From Synergistaceae bacterium DZ-S4 (lineage in GTDB: Bacteria; Synergistota; Synergistia; Synergistales; Synergistaceae), in NCBI GenBank assembly GCA_025943965.1, contig JAPCWD010000002.1, positions 62,001 to 126,000 of the forward strand: DNA of 64,000 nucleotides, read 5' to 3'. Position numbers and translations under genes: made by a program. The notes below the pieces were generated by a model. The model searched no databases and was not told the DNA's origin. It saw only the letters and a list, made by a program, of their open reading frames with translations. This document shows, one piece after another, positions 52,648 through 60,873 of the stretch. Position 1 is the stretch's first letter, and the number at the start of each line of letters is the position of its first letter.

Positions 52648-53337
52648 ATGTCAGAAAAGATACTGGGGGTCCTTGGCGGCATGGGACCTGCCGCTTCGGC
52701 GGAATTTTTGAAGATACTCGCGGAAAAATATCCTGCCGAAAAAGATCAGGACCACCCTGTCGTATATATGATATCGGACCCGAAGATACCCGACCGGGGA
52801 AGCGCGATCGAGGGAAAGGGGGAAGACCCTTCACCATACATAATAAACGATCTGGAAAAGCTGATCGGATGGGGTGCGGGGTTGCTTGCGGTACCATGCA
52901 ACACTGCCCATTACTTTATCGACAGATTCAGGGACCGGATAGGAGTCCCGATCGTTCATATAATCGAGGCCACAGTGGAAGCTTCGATGGAGAGGTCAGC
53001 AGGGGGCGCCTGGATGATATCGACGATAGGCACGGCAAGGTCGGGACTTTACCAGAAAGCGGCTGCCGACAGGGGATACCGCCTTGTGATACCGCCTGAA
53101 GATGTGCAGAGAGAGATCCAGGAGGCGATAGTCTTCGTCAAGTCAGGAAAGATGGAGAGTGCGGCACGGGCGATAGAAAGGGCCGTAAAAAAACTATGGG
53201 AGATCGAAGATCTGCCAATTGTCACCGCGTGCACAGAACTGCCGCTCGCATACGATGCGTCGGATCTTCCAACGGAGAAAAACATATCGAGCCTTGACGC
53301 GCTTGCCGAAGCCTGCATCAGGGCCCTGACGGAATAA
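52648..53337 (+). CDS. aspartate/glutamate racemase family protein
   Basis: PLP-independent racemase with two catalytic cysteines: one in LLAVPCNTAHYF, the other in VTACTELPLAYD. The N-terminus LGVLGGMGPAASAEFL and PVVYMISDPKIPDR also fit the YgeA/RacD aspartate racemase group. 229 residues. GAGGAG precedes ATG 52648; an ATG at 52639 is too near it. It is divergent from the class IV aminotransferase, and the two could share control of D-amino-acid metabolism. No murI-specific context is seen. Confidence 0.9.
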   Translation: MSEKILGVLGGMGPAASAEFLKILAEKYPAEKDQDHPVVYMISDPKIPDRGSAIEGKGEDPSPYIINDLEKLIGWGAGLLAVPCNTAHYFIDRFRDRIGVPIVHIIEATVEASMERSAGGAWMISTIGTARSGLYQKAAADRGYRLVIPPEDVQREIQEAIVFVKSGKMESAARAIERAVKKLWEIEDLPIVTACTELPLAYDASDLPTEKNISSLDALAEACIRALTE

Positions 53338-53348
53338 AACATGCCTTT

Positions 53349-53372
53349 GGGGCACGGTCGTTACTGTGCCCC
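53349..53372 (+). terminator. hairpin after the racemase gene
   Basis: GGGGCAC (53349-53355) pairs with GTGCCCC (53366-53372). No T-run follows, so termination is uncertain. Confidence 0.35.
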
Positions 53373-53421
53373 GCTTGACCGCGTCCAATATAAAATTTTC
53401 CTCAATAGGTAATTTTACTGA

Positions 53422-53449
53422 TTGAAGCAAAAACCAAAAGAGATAATAT
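53422..53449 (+). promoter_or_regulatory. promoter of the Rrf2-ferredoxin-hcp unit
   Basis: TTGAAG (53422-53427), 16-nt spacer, TAATAT (53444-53449). The predicted start falls inside the palindrome cluster that follows. Confidence 0.6.
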
Positions 53450-53489
53450 CTTAATTAAGTTATTAAGGTATTTGAATACCTTAATTAAG
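53450..53489 (+). promoter_or_regulatory. palindromic operator, probably for the Rrf2 regulator
   Basis: AAGGTATT (53465-53472) and AATACCTT (53475-53482) form a perfect dyad around TG. On both sides sits the 10-bp palindrome CTTAATTAAG (53450-53459 and 53480-53489). The cluster begins directly after the -10 hexamer and ends 15 nt before the Rrf2 ATG, an ideal place for autorepression. Confidence 0.75.
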
Positions 53490-53503
53490 GTTGGTGAAAA
53501 TGC

Positions 53504-53902
53504 ATGGCGAAAGTAGCGGGTTTCAGCGAGGCAACATACATAGGGCTTCATGCAATGGTCCTGATCTCACAGAAAGATGGCGAAAGGATATCTATAAGAG
53601 AAATGGCAGAGACGATCTGCGTCTCGGAGGCACATCTTGCTAAGGTTGTTTTGAGACTGGCCCATACCGGACTAATCAGTACAACAAGAGGCCCGGGCGG
53701 CGGTGCGGTCCTTGCCAAAAAGCCAAAAGAGATAAGCTTTTTGGACATCGTCGAAGCAATAGAAGGTCCATTGGAAAATTCGAAATGCGTTTTTGGAAAA
53801 AGCAAGTGCTCTCGTGAGGGATGCATATTCGGGGATTTCCTCGTAAAGATGACCAAAGAAGCAAAAGAGTGGCTTAGATCTAAAACATTGGATGAATTTT
53901 AA
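53504..53902 (+). CDS. Rrf2 family transcriptional regulator
   Basis: Winged-helix regulator of 132 residues. The HTH lies about residues 28-62 (SIREMAETICVSEAHLAKVV) with wing RGPGGGAVLA. Three cysteines (CVFGKSKCSREGC, spacing x6 and x4) match the region where IscR and NsrR bind an iron-sulfur cluster, so it probably senses Fe-S state, NO or redox. It lies directly upstream of a ferredoxin gene and hcp, which in many anaerobes form a nitrosative-stress regulon. Likely regulates itself and them through the palindromes at 53450-53489. Confidence 0.9.
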   Translation: MAKVAGFSEATYIGLHAMVLISQKDGERISIREMAETICVSEAHLAKVVLRLAHTGLISTTRGPGGGAVLAKKPKEISFLDIVEAIEGPLENSKCVFGKSKCSREGCIFGDFLVKMTKEAKEWLRSKTLDEF

Positions 53903-53933
53903 AAATAGAAATTAATTCTGAGGAGGAAAAAAA

Positions 53934-54671
53934 ATGAGAAAGATAATCAAGATCGACGAGGAAAAATGTGACGGATGCGGACTTTGTGCAGATGCTTGCC
54001 ACGAAGGTGCGATAGTTATAGAGAACGGCAAGGCAAAATTAATAAGCGACAGCTACTGTGACGGCCTTGGAGACTGTATCGGGGAGTGTCCTCAGGGCGC
54101 AATCTCCTTTGAAATGAGAGAAGCTGCTGCCTACGACGAAGCAGCTGTTAAGGCGAGGATGGCAGCCAGAAAGAAAGAACCCTGCAGCGGGACCCTTCCC
54201 TGCGGGTGTCCCGGAAGCATGGCTAAAGAACTGAAGTCAGACAAGCCTGTACAGAAAGAAGAAAAAACTTCATGCAGGCAGGAGTCTGAACTCCGTAACT
54301 GGCCTGTACAGCTCTCCCTGGTGCCTGTTCAGGCACCATACCTTGAAGGGGCAAAACTTCTTTTGGCAGCAGATTGTACAGCATTTGCATGCCCCAACTT
54401 CCACAAGGACCTTCTTCCGGGCAAGGTGTGCCTCGTAGGATGCCCGAAACTGGACGAGGTAGAGCCATATATTGAAAAACTTGCACAGATCATAAAGCTG
54501 AACGGGATTGAAGAGATCGACGTGGCATACATGGAAGTTCCCTGCTGCGGCGGACTTGTCAAACTTGTTGACACCGCGGTAAAGAAATCAGGCCAAGCTG
54601 TGACTTTGAAACTTATCAAACTTTCGATGACAGGCAAGTTTCTTGAGGTAAGGCAGATATTCCCGAACTAG
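53934..54671 (+). CDS. 4Fe-4S ferredoxin-domain protein next to Hcp
   Basis: 245 residues. The N-terminal ferredoxin domain carries CDGCGLCADACHEGA and a second, three-cysteine motif CDGLGDCIGECPQGA. A cysteine-rich linker (CSGTLPCGCPGS, about residues 83-94) follows, and the C-terminal half has further pairs in DCTAFACPNF, LVGCPKLDE and MEVPCCGGLV. Such proteins are regularly encoded beside hcp and probably pass electrons to it. It lies 31 nt after the Rrf2 gene with GAGGAGG before the ATG, and 56 nt before hcp. Confidence 0.9.
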   Translation: MRKIIKIDEEKCDGCGLCADACHEGAIVIENGKAKLISDSYCDGLGDCIGECPQGAISFEMREAAAYDEAAVKARMAARKKEPCSGTLPCGCPGSMAKELKSDKPVQKEEKTSCRQESELRNWPVQLSLVPVQAPYLEGAKLLLAADCTAFACPNFHKDLLPGKVCLVGCPKLDEVEPYIEKLAQIIKLNGIEEIDVAYMEVPCCGGLVKLVDTAVKKSGQAVTLKLIKLSMTGKFLEVRQIFPN

Positions 54672-54727
54672 GGAATTTATTTTACATCGCCGGGATATCG
54701 GCAGAATAATTAAGGAGAGTGACTTCG

Positions 54728-56329
54728 ATGTTTTGTTATCAGTGTGAACAGGCAGCAAAGGGTACAGGATGCACAGCAATGGGAGTATGCGGCAAAGATC
54801 CGCAGACAGCGGCACTTCAGGACCTTCTTCTTTATGAGACGATGGTTCTTTCAAAAGCAGCACTTGAATCAGGAGACAGTTCCGACGAAGTGTCCAAGAT
54901 GGTCATCGAAAACTTATTTACGACAGTAACAAATGTAAACTTCGATCCCGAAACTCTTGCAGAGATGGTCAGAAATACAAGAAAGGCAACAGACGAGTTT
55001 GCCGGCGGATGCTCATGCTGCTGCGGATGCGGAGCTTCAGAAGAGCCTACGACCGACGAATTGGTCGAAGAGGGACAAGAGTACTCACCCCAGGCCGACA
55101 TCGACAAGTACGGCGCAGACCTTGGCGGCCTCAAATGGCTTGCAGTATATGGACTTAAGGGCGTCGCCGCTTATGCCGACCACGCATGGATCCTTGGCCA
55201 GAAGGACAGGGAAGTCAACAAGTTCTTCCTGGAAGCAATGTCAGAACTCCTAAACGAGGATATTACAGTTGATTCAATGCTTGCGCTCAACCTCAAAATT
55301 GGCGAAGTCAATCTCAGAGTGATGGAAATGCTTGATGCAGCCAATACCGGAACATACGGACATCCCGAACCTACTATGGTCAGAGTGACCCCCGTGAAGG
55401 GCAAAGCTATCCTTGTCTCAGGACACGACCTTGGCGATCTTGAAGAGTTGCTGAAGCAGACAGAGGGCAAGGGTATCAACGTCTATACGCACGGTGAGAT
55501 GCTTCCCTGCAATGCTTATCCTGAACTTAAGAAATACCCCCATCTCGTTGGCAACTACGGCGGAGCATGGCAGGATCAGCAGAAGGAATTCGACGAATTC
55601 CCCGGTGCGATCCTTATGACGACCAACTGCATCCAGAAGCCCAGGGAGAGTTACATGGCAAGGATCTTCACATGTGGACTTGTCCAGTGGCCCGGAGCAG
55701 TACACGTTGAGAACAGGGATTTCGCTCCTGTGATAAAGGCAGCGCTTGAGGCTCCCGGATTCACGGAAGATGCCCCTGAGAAGAGGATCATGATAGGGTT
55801 TGCCCGCAATTCAGTCCTTGGTGCCGCAGGCAAAGTTGTGGAACTTGTCAATGCAGGAAAGATCCGCCACTTCTTCCTTGTCGGAGGATGCGATGGTGCA
55901 AAGTCAGGACGCAACTATTACACTGAGTTTGCCGAGAAGGCACCTAAGGATACTGTCATCCTCACTCTTGCATGCGGCAAATTCCGCTTCAACAAGCTTG
56001 AATTCGGAGATATCGAAGGCATACCACGCCTTCTTGACTGCGGACAGTGCAATGATGCCTATTCTGCGATAAAGATCGCTGTAGCTCTTGCGGACGTTTT
56101 CAAGACAGATGTAAACGGGCTCCCTCTCTCGCTGATCCTTTCATGGTACGAGCAGAAGGCGGTATGTATCCTTCTCACGCTGCTTCACCTTGGAATAAAG
56201 AACATAAGGCTCGGTCCCACGCTTCCAGCATTTGTCGGCCCGGCAGTCCTTGACGTTCTTGTACAGAATTTCGGAATCAAGCCGATCGGAACAGCCGAAG
56301 GGGACCTCAAGGCGATTCTTGGCCAGTAA
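54728..56329 (+). CDS. hcp: hybrid cluster protein (hydroxylamine reductase)
   Basis: Metalloenzyme reducing NO and hydroxylamine, with a [4Fe-4S] and a hybrid Fe-S-O cluster. The N-terminal ligands Cys3, Cys6, Cys15 and Cys21 have the C-x2-C-x8-C-x5-C spacing of class I, found in strict anaerobes. Hybrid-cluster segments: HGEMLPCNAYPEL, MTTNCIQKP, LVGGCDGAKSGRNYY, ILTLACGKFRFN and DCGQCNDAYSAI. An extra cysteine-rich stretch, GGCSCCCGCG, lies near residue 94. ATG 54728 is used because AAGGAG lies 9 nt upstream; GTG 54719 is too close. 533 residues. Last gene of the Rrf2 unit. Confidence 0.96.
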   Translation: MFCYQCEQAAKGTGCTAMGVCGKDPQTAALQDLLLYETMVLSKAALESGDSSDEVSKMVIENLFTTVTNVNFDPETLAEMVRNTRKATDEFAGGCSCCCGCGASEEPTTDELVEEGQEYSPQADIDKYGADLGGLKWLAVYGLKGVAAYADHAWILGQKDREVNKFFLEAMSELLNEDITVDSMLALNLKIGEVNLRVMEMLDAANTGTYGHPEPTMVRVTPVKGKAILVSGHDLGDLEELLKQTEGKGINVYTHGEMLPCNAYPELKKYPHLVGNYGGAWQDQQKEFDEFPGAILMTTNCIQKPRESYMARIFTCGLVQWPGAVHVENRDFAPVIKAALEAPGFTEDAPEKRIMIGFARNSVLGAAGKVVELVNAGKIRHFFLVGGCDGAKSGRNYYTEFAEKAPKDTVILTLACGKFRFNKLEFGDIEGIPRLLDCGQCNDAYSAIKIAVALADVFKTDVNGLPLSLILSWYEQKAVCILLTLLHLGIKNIRLGPTLPAFVGPAVLDVLVQNFGIKPIGTAEGDLKAILGQ

Positions 56330-56370
56330 GCAAACAGAAGGCATAAAACCTTCTGCATAATTTAAAAAAA

Positions 56371-56408
56371 GGGACCCGGTCAGGCTGTCAAAAGCCAAGC
56401 CGGGTCCT
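56371..56408 (-). terminator. terminator of the phosphoglucomutase gene
   Basis: GGACCCGG (56372-56379) and GGCT pair with AGCC and CCGGGTCC (56400-56407). On the minus strand a run of seven T follows; on the plus strand there is none. Confidence 0.8.
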
Positions 56409-56476
56409 AAAATATCCGGGGTGTTCAACTCATGTATGAAAAATAAAATGTTGTGTTGATCTTTCTTTGAGATCAA

Positions 56477-58087
56477 TTATTTTGAAATGGCTTTTGATAC
56501 TATCTCTTTTGCCTCATCGTTTATAGCGTCAAGGTGTTTACTGCTTATCAGGCTTTCCGCGTAGATCTTGTAGATATCTTCGGTCCCCGAAGGCCTGGCT
56601 GCGAACCATCCGTTTTCAGTCGTGACCTTAAGTCCGTCGATCGGGGCTCCGTTTCCCGGAGCAGTTGTCATCTTTGCGATTATTTCTTCACCGGCAAGTG
56701 TGTTCACTGCCACATTTTCAGGCGAGAGTTTTTTCAGTTTGCTTTTTTCTTCATGTGAAGCAGGTGCATCTTTACGGGAATAGTAGGAATGTCCGAATTT
56801 TTCAGTCAACCTTCTGTAATGTTCGGCCGGGTTTTTTCCTGTTACTGCGGTCATTTCAGCAGCAAGGAGATCCATTACGAAACCGTCCTTGTCCGTAGTC
56901 CAGACTGTTCCGTTTTTCTTCAGGAATGTCGCGCCGGCGCTCTCTTCTCCGCCAAAGCCAAGCATGCCCGACATCAGGCCGTCGACGAACCATTTGAAGC
57001 CCACAGGAACTTCATAGATTTTCCTGCTGATCGAATCCACAGCCTTATCGATCATTGAGCTTGAGACAAGCGTCTTGCCTGCCATACAGTTGTCGCTCCA
57101 GCCCGGGCGGTGAGTAAAAAGGTACTCTATTGCGGCTGCCAGATATGAGTTTGGGGGCATAAGACCCTCTTTTGTAACTATCCCATGACGGTCATAATCC
57201 GGGTCATTACCAAATGCTATGTCATATCTCTCTTTAAGTGCTACCAGGTTTGCCATCGCATAGGGGGAGGAGCAGTCCATGCGGACTTTGCCATCGTGAT
57301 CAAGCGGCATAAACGAAAACGTAGGATCCACATCCTTGTTGATCACATCGATATCCAAGCCCCAAATATCAGCTATCGGCTCCCAGAAGTGTACTCCGGA
57401 GCCTCCCATCGGATCAGCTGCCATTTTCAGCCCGGAGCTGCGTATAGCCTCGATGTCAATGATCTGCTCAAGTGCCTTGACGTAGGGAATGATGTAGTCG
57501 ATCAAGCGAACATTGTCAGAGGAAAGCGCATTTTTGAAATCTATACGTTTCACATCTTTAAGTCCGTCGGCAAGTATCTCGTTCGCCCTTTTTTCGATCA
57601 AAGACGTAATGTCAGTGTTTGCAGGGCCTCCGGACGGAGGGTTGTATTTAAAGCCTCCATCTTCAGGGGGATTATGCGACGGCGTTATGACTACGCCGTC
57701 AGCGACCGGAGCCCCGAAACCTCTGTTCCAGGAGAGTATCGCATGGGAGATCACGGGCGTAGGCGTGTAGCCAAAGCCGCTCTGGATCCTCACAAGGACA
57801 CCGTTTGCTGCGAATACTTCCACGCTTGTCCTTAGGGCAGGTTCTGAAAGGGCGTGCGTATCCATTCCAATAAACAGCGGTCCTTTTATTCCTTGCGCAT
57901 ACCTGTACTCTGAGATAGCCTGTGAAATTGCCATTATGTGGTCTTCGTTGAAACTCCCTTTGACAGAGGATCCTCGGTGTCCCGATGTTCCAAATGATAC
58001 CCGATGAGATCGTTCATTTGTGTCAGGATGCTCGGTATAGTATGAAGAAATAAGCCGGGGAATGTTTACGTCAGCTCTTTTTAGCAT
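56477..58087 (-). CDS. pgm: phosphoglucomutase
   Basis: Interconverts glucose-1- and glucose-6-phosphate, feeding sugar nucleotides for LPS and storage glycan. The phosphoserine loop is TPSHNPPEDGGFKYNPPSGG; the metal loop FGNDPDYDRHGIV; sugar-binding GGEESAGATF; phosphate-binding RPSGTEDIYKIYAES. An N-terminal FGTSGHRGSS also fits. 536 residues, the long alpha-phosphohexomutase subfamily. ATG 58087 lies 8 nt after AGAGGTG; ATG 58093, two codons upstream, is closer to the site. Convergent with hcp. Confidence 0.94.
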   Translation of the reverse strand: MLKRADVNIPRLISSYYTEHPDTNERSHRVSFGTSGHRGSSVKGSFNEDHIMAISQAISEYRYAQGIKGPLFIGMDTHALSEPALRTSVEVFAANGVLVRIQSGFGYTPTPVISHAILSWNRGFGAPVADGVVITPSHNPPEDGGFKYNPPSGGPANTDITSLIEKRANEILADGLKDVKRIDFKNALSSDNVRLIDYIIPYVKALEQIIDIEAIRSSGLKMAADPMGGSGVHFWEPIADIWGLDIDVINKDVDPTFSFMPLDHDGKVRMDCSSPYAMANLVALKERYDIAFGNDPDYDRHGIVTKEGLMPPNSYLAAAIEYLFTHRPGWSDNCMAGKTLVSSSMIDKAVDSISRKIYEVPVGFKWFVDGLMSGMLGFGGEESAGATFLKKNGTVWTTDKDGFVMDLLAAEMTAVTGKNPAEHYRRLTEKFGHSYYSRKDAPASHEEKSKLKKLSPENVAVNTLAGEEIIAKMTTAPGNGAPIDGLKVTTENGWFAARPSGTEDIYKIYAESLISSKHLDAINDEAKEIVSKAISK

Positions 58088-58259
58088 GTCCATCACCTCT
58101 TGAGCAATATTGTAACCCCTGGAACTGAGCAAAGATAGCTATGGTGTTTAACTTAGGATATCATTGTTAAATTTGTATATTTACATTAATAAATCTAAGT
58201 ATGGAAAAATTATCAAAGAAATAGTTTCAAAATGCATGGTTGTAAAATGAAATCTGTAG

Positions 58260-58287
58260 TTACAAAAATGTATTATCATGCTAAAAT
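58260..58287 (+). promoter_or_regulatory. promoter of the Synergist-CTERM protein
   Basis: TTACAA (58260-58265), 16-nt spacer, TAAAAT (58282-58287) with a TGC extension before the -10. Confidence 0.6.
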
Positions 58288-58337
58288 CGCGACAAGGCAG
58301 TATGTAAATAATTATTGAATGAAAAGGGGAGATTCTT

Positions 58338-59276
58338 ATGAGAAGACTGCAGCTTTTTATCACAGTAGTTTTTTTGCTATTTGTTTTTGCCACCCCTTCT
58401 TTTGCTGTAGCAGGACCGACTTATGATGAGGATAATTTGGCACTGATCAATGCGGCTGTATCAAATGAACTTGCATCAGCAGATATACCTGCTGGAATAG
58501 AAGTGAACGTTGAATTTGGTGAGATCACCGGATATATAACAAGCTTGGATGCGGCTGTCGGCAAGGAGTTGCAGTTTGTCAACCAGCTAGACATTGATTC
58601 TGAGAAATCAGGCGCAAAATGGGCAGAAGAAGAGGCAGAAGAAGCAATTACTTTTGAAACCTTCCTGGGAGCCGCTGGTTTTTATTTGGGACTGAATGAT
58701 GGAGCGGTAGCCGATGGGAAGACCGGAGCAGTAGTAACTACACTTGAAATGACACTTACTAAAGCTTTCCTTGTAGAACAGGGAGTCTCACAGGCTGAGG
58801 CAGATGCGCTCTTTGCAGCTGATCCGGTCAATGCACAGATCACATTTTTCGATAAGTTTACGTATTTTAAAATTTTTGACGGCGCTGACCCCGAGATAGA
58901 TCCGAGGGACATAGTTGAATTTGTAAAATCAAAATACACAGATGCGTTGCCGGGGTTCATTGAGTTTGCGGTAGACAAAGAAAACCAAAAACTGACTGTG
59001 GGTATAAGGTATATACTTATGGACGAAGCACCTGGAGATGGAGAACCTTTTGTAATAGACAAAAATATTGTAATTTACGAAGACTCGGAAGAAGATGCAC
59101 AGGGAGTATTATTTATTTTCGACGGCAGGAAGAATGACGAACTTAGAGATCCTGTGAGTTTGGGCAATGAAGAAACACCTACTCCGCCCTCAGGATCATC
59201 AGGCGGATGCAGCACGGGCCTCCCGCTTATGCTGGCTCTTCTCGGCCTTCCTGTGATTTTCTACAAGAAGAAGTAA
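58338..59276 (+). CDS. secreted protein with Synergist-CTERM sorting signal
   Basis: 312 residues. A signal peptide (about 1-26) starts MRRLQLFITVVFLLFVFATP. The acidic body (about 30-280) has no domain I recognise. The C-terminus has a Pro/Ser/Gly linker, then GGCSTG (residues 289-294), a hydrophobic helix and Lys-Lys-Lys. That is the layout of the Synergist-CTERM domain, seen only in Synergistota, which is thought to be processed at the cysteine for surface anchoring. A good promoter precedes it and a strong terminator follows, so it is transcribed alone. Function unknown. Confidence 0.9.
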   Translation: MRRLQLFITVVFLLFVFATPSFAVAGPTYDEDNLALINAAVSNELASADIPAGIEVNVEFGEITGYITSLDAAVGKELQFVNQLDIDSEKSGAKWAEEEAEEAITFETFLGAAGFYLGLNDGAVADGKTGAVVTTLEMTLTKAFLVEQGVSQAEADALFAADPVNAQITFFDKFTYFKIFDGADPEIDPRDIVEFVKSKYTDALPGFIEFAVDKENQKLTVGIRYILMDEAPGDGEPFVIDKNIVIYEDSEEDAQGVLFIFDGRKNDELRDPVSLGNEETPTPPSGSSGGCSTGLPLMLALLGLPVIFYKKK

Positions 59277-59313
59277 CCAATTTTACAGATAAAAGGAACA
59301 CTGTGTGAAACTG

Positions 59314-59348
59314 ACTCCCGGACCTTCTGGTCCGGGAGTTTTGTTTTC
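59314..59348 (+). terminator. terminator after the Synergist-CTERM gene
   Basis: Perfect 11-bp stem ACTCCCGGACC (59314-59324) / 59329-59339, loop TTCT, then TTTTGTTTTC. Confidence 0.9.
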
Positions 59349-59424
59349 TTTTTCGCTAAGATGCTTTGCCTCTGCTTTTTTAGCTTATAATAGTGGTTTG
59401 AAAGGAAGGAGAGGTGTCTGAGTA

Positions 59425-60762
59425 ATGCATTTGTTTTTAGGTATAGCATTGGCGGCTCTTCTTGTGGCTGCGTATATCATAGCATCGGTGGCGAGATTGA
59501 AAGAGAACAGCGCTGCTATGGAGCAGGTCTCAAGGGAACTTCTGGTCAGGCTGCAGAATATCGAAGGAAAGCTTGAGGATACCGAACGCGACATCAACTC
59601 TGAATTTGTTTCTATGAGAAAAGAGCAAAGGGATGAAGCCAGGGCGGGACGCGAGGAGCAGTCAAAGGGCCTTACATCTTTTGGCGAAGCTCAGTCAAAG
59701 AGGATAAAAGAGATAGGAGACCTGCAAAGGGAAAGCCTTGAAGCTTTTTCACAGCAGCTTACCAACATCAGCCGTCTGAACGAGGAAAAGCTTGAGGCCA
59801 TTAGAGGCACAGTCGAGTCTAAACTCCAGGAGATACATAAAAATAACGAGGAAAAACTTGAAAAGATGCGCGCTACAGTTGACGAGCAGCTTCACTCTAC
59901 TCTTGAAAAGAGGCTCGGAGAAGCATTTTCGACCGTTTCGGAAAGGCTGGAGCTGGTGCATAAGGGACTTGGGGAGATGAAGGCTCTCACAGCTGACGTT
60001 GGAGACCTTAAAAAAGTCCTTTCCAACGTAAAGGTCAGGGGCACCTGGGGAGAGACTCAGCTTCGCGCACTGCTTGAACAGATACTTACAAAGGACCAGT
60101 ATGCAGAGAACGTCGCAACCAGGCCCAACTGCGGCGAAAGGGTTGAGTTTGCGATCTCCCTCCCGGGAGCCAATGACTCAGCTTCGCCTGTGTGGCTTCC
60201 TATTGACTCGAAGTTCCCTCTTGAAGACTATCAAAGGCTGGTGACAGCTTCAGAAAATGGAGATGTTCAGGCACTGGCGGATGCCCAGAAAGCCCTTAAG
60301 AGCCGTGTAATAGAAGAGGCAAAGACAATAAGGGACAAGTATCTCGAGCCTCCATACACAACGGATTTCGGTATTCTTTATCTTCCGGTCGAAGGTCTAT
60401 ATGCAGAGATACTCCGGATAGACGGGCTGTGCGACACACTTTCCCGTGAATACAGGGTCGTTCCGGCGGGTCCGACAACAGTGACAGCCCTCCTGAACAG
60501 CCTGCAGATGGGTTTCCGCACCCTTGCGATAGAAAAGCGCTCAAGTGAGGTCTGGATACTCCTGGGAAAGGTCAAGACAGAGTTCGACAAGTTCGGGAAC
60601 GTACTTGAGAAGACAAGGCAGAAGATCGAACAGGCAGGAAAAGAACTTGAGAATGCGGAGGTAAGGACCAGGGCCATCAAGAGGACTCTTAGGACCGTGG
60701 AAGGTGTCGCCCTTGAGGAGGGAGACGAAGATATCTCTGAAAACTGCGAAATGCTTGAATAG
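59425..60762 (+). CDS. rmuC: RmuC family DNA recombination protein
   Basis: One N-terminal membrane helix (residues 2-24), a long coiled coil (about 30-200, rich in Glu/Lys/Gln heptads) and the RmuC nuclease-like core: VRGTWGETQLRALLEQIL, PNCGERVEFAISLPG, WLPIDSKFPLEDYQRL, YTTDFGILYLPVEGLYAE and GPTTVTALLNSLQMGFR. RmuC limits sequence inversions at short repeats; its exact activity is unsettled. 445 residues, typical. GGAGAGG precedes the ATG. Single gene, convergent with the serpin. Confidence 0.93.
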   Translation: MHLFLGIALAALLVAAYIIASVARLKENSAAMEQVSRELLVRLQNIEGKLEDTERDINSEFVSMRKEQRDEARAGREEQSKGLTSFGEAQSKRIKEIGDLQRESLEAFSQQLTNISRLNEEKLEAIRGTVESKLQEIHKNNEEKLEKMRATVDEQLHSTLEKRLGEAFSTVSERLELVHKGLGEMKALTADVGDLKKVLSNVKVRGTWGETQLRALLEQILTKDQYAENVATRPNCGERVEFAISLPGANDSASPVWLPIDSKFPLEDYQRLVTASENGDVQALADAQKALKSRVIEEAKTIRDKYLEPPYTTDFGILYLPVEGLYAEILRIDGLCDTLSREYRVVPAGPTTVTALLNSLQMGFRTLAIEKRSSEVWILLGKVKTEFDKFGNVLEKTRQKIEQAGKELENAEVRTRAIKRTLRTVEGVALEEGDEDISENCEMLE

Positions 60763-60873
60763 GAGAAAATATAAAATAGTATCAACAATGCTATTTGTAT
60801 CATATGTGCGAGGGTTTTGATATATTGATATCAGCGCAAGAAGTTATTTGCAGCCGATATCAGAATTTGGGAA

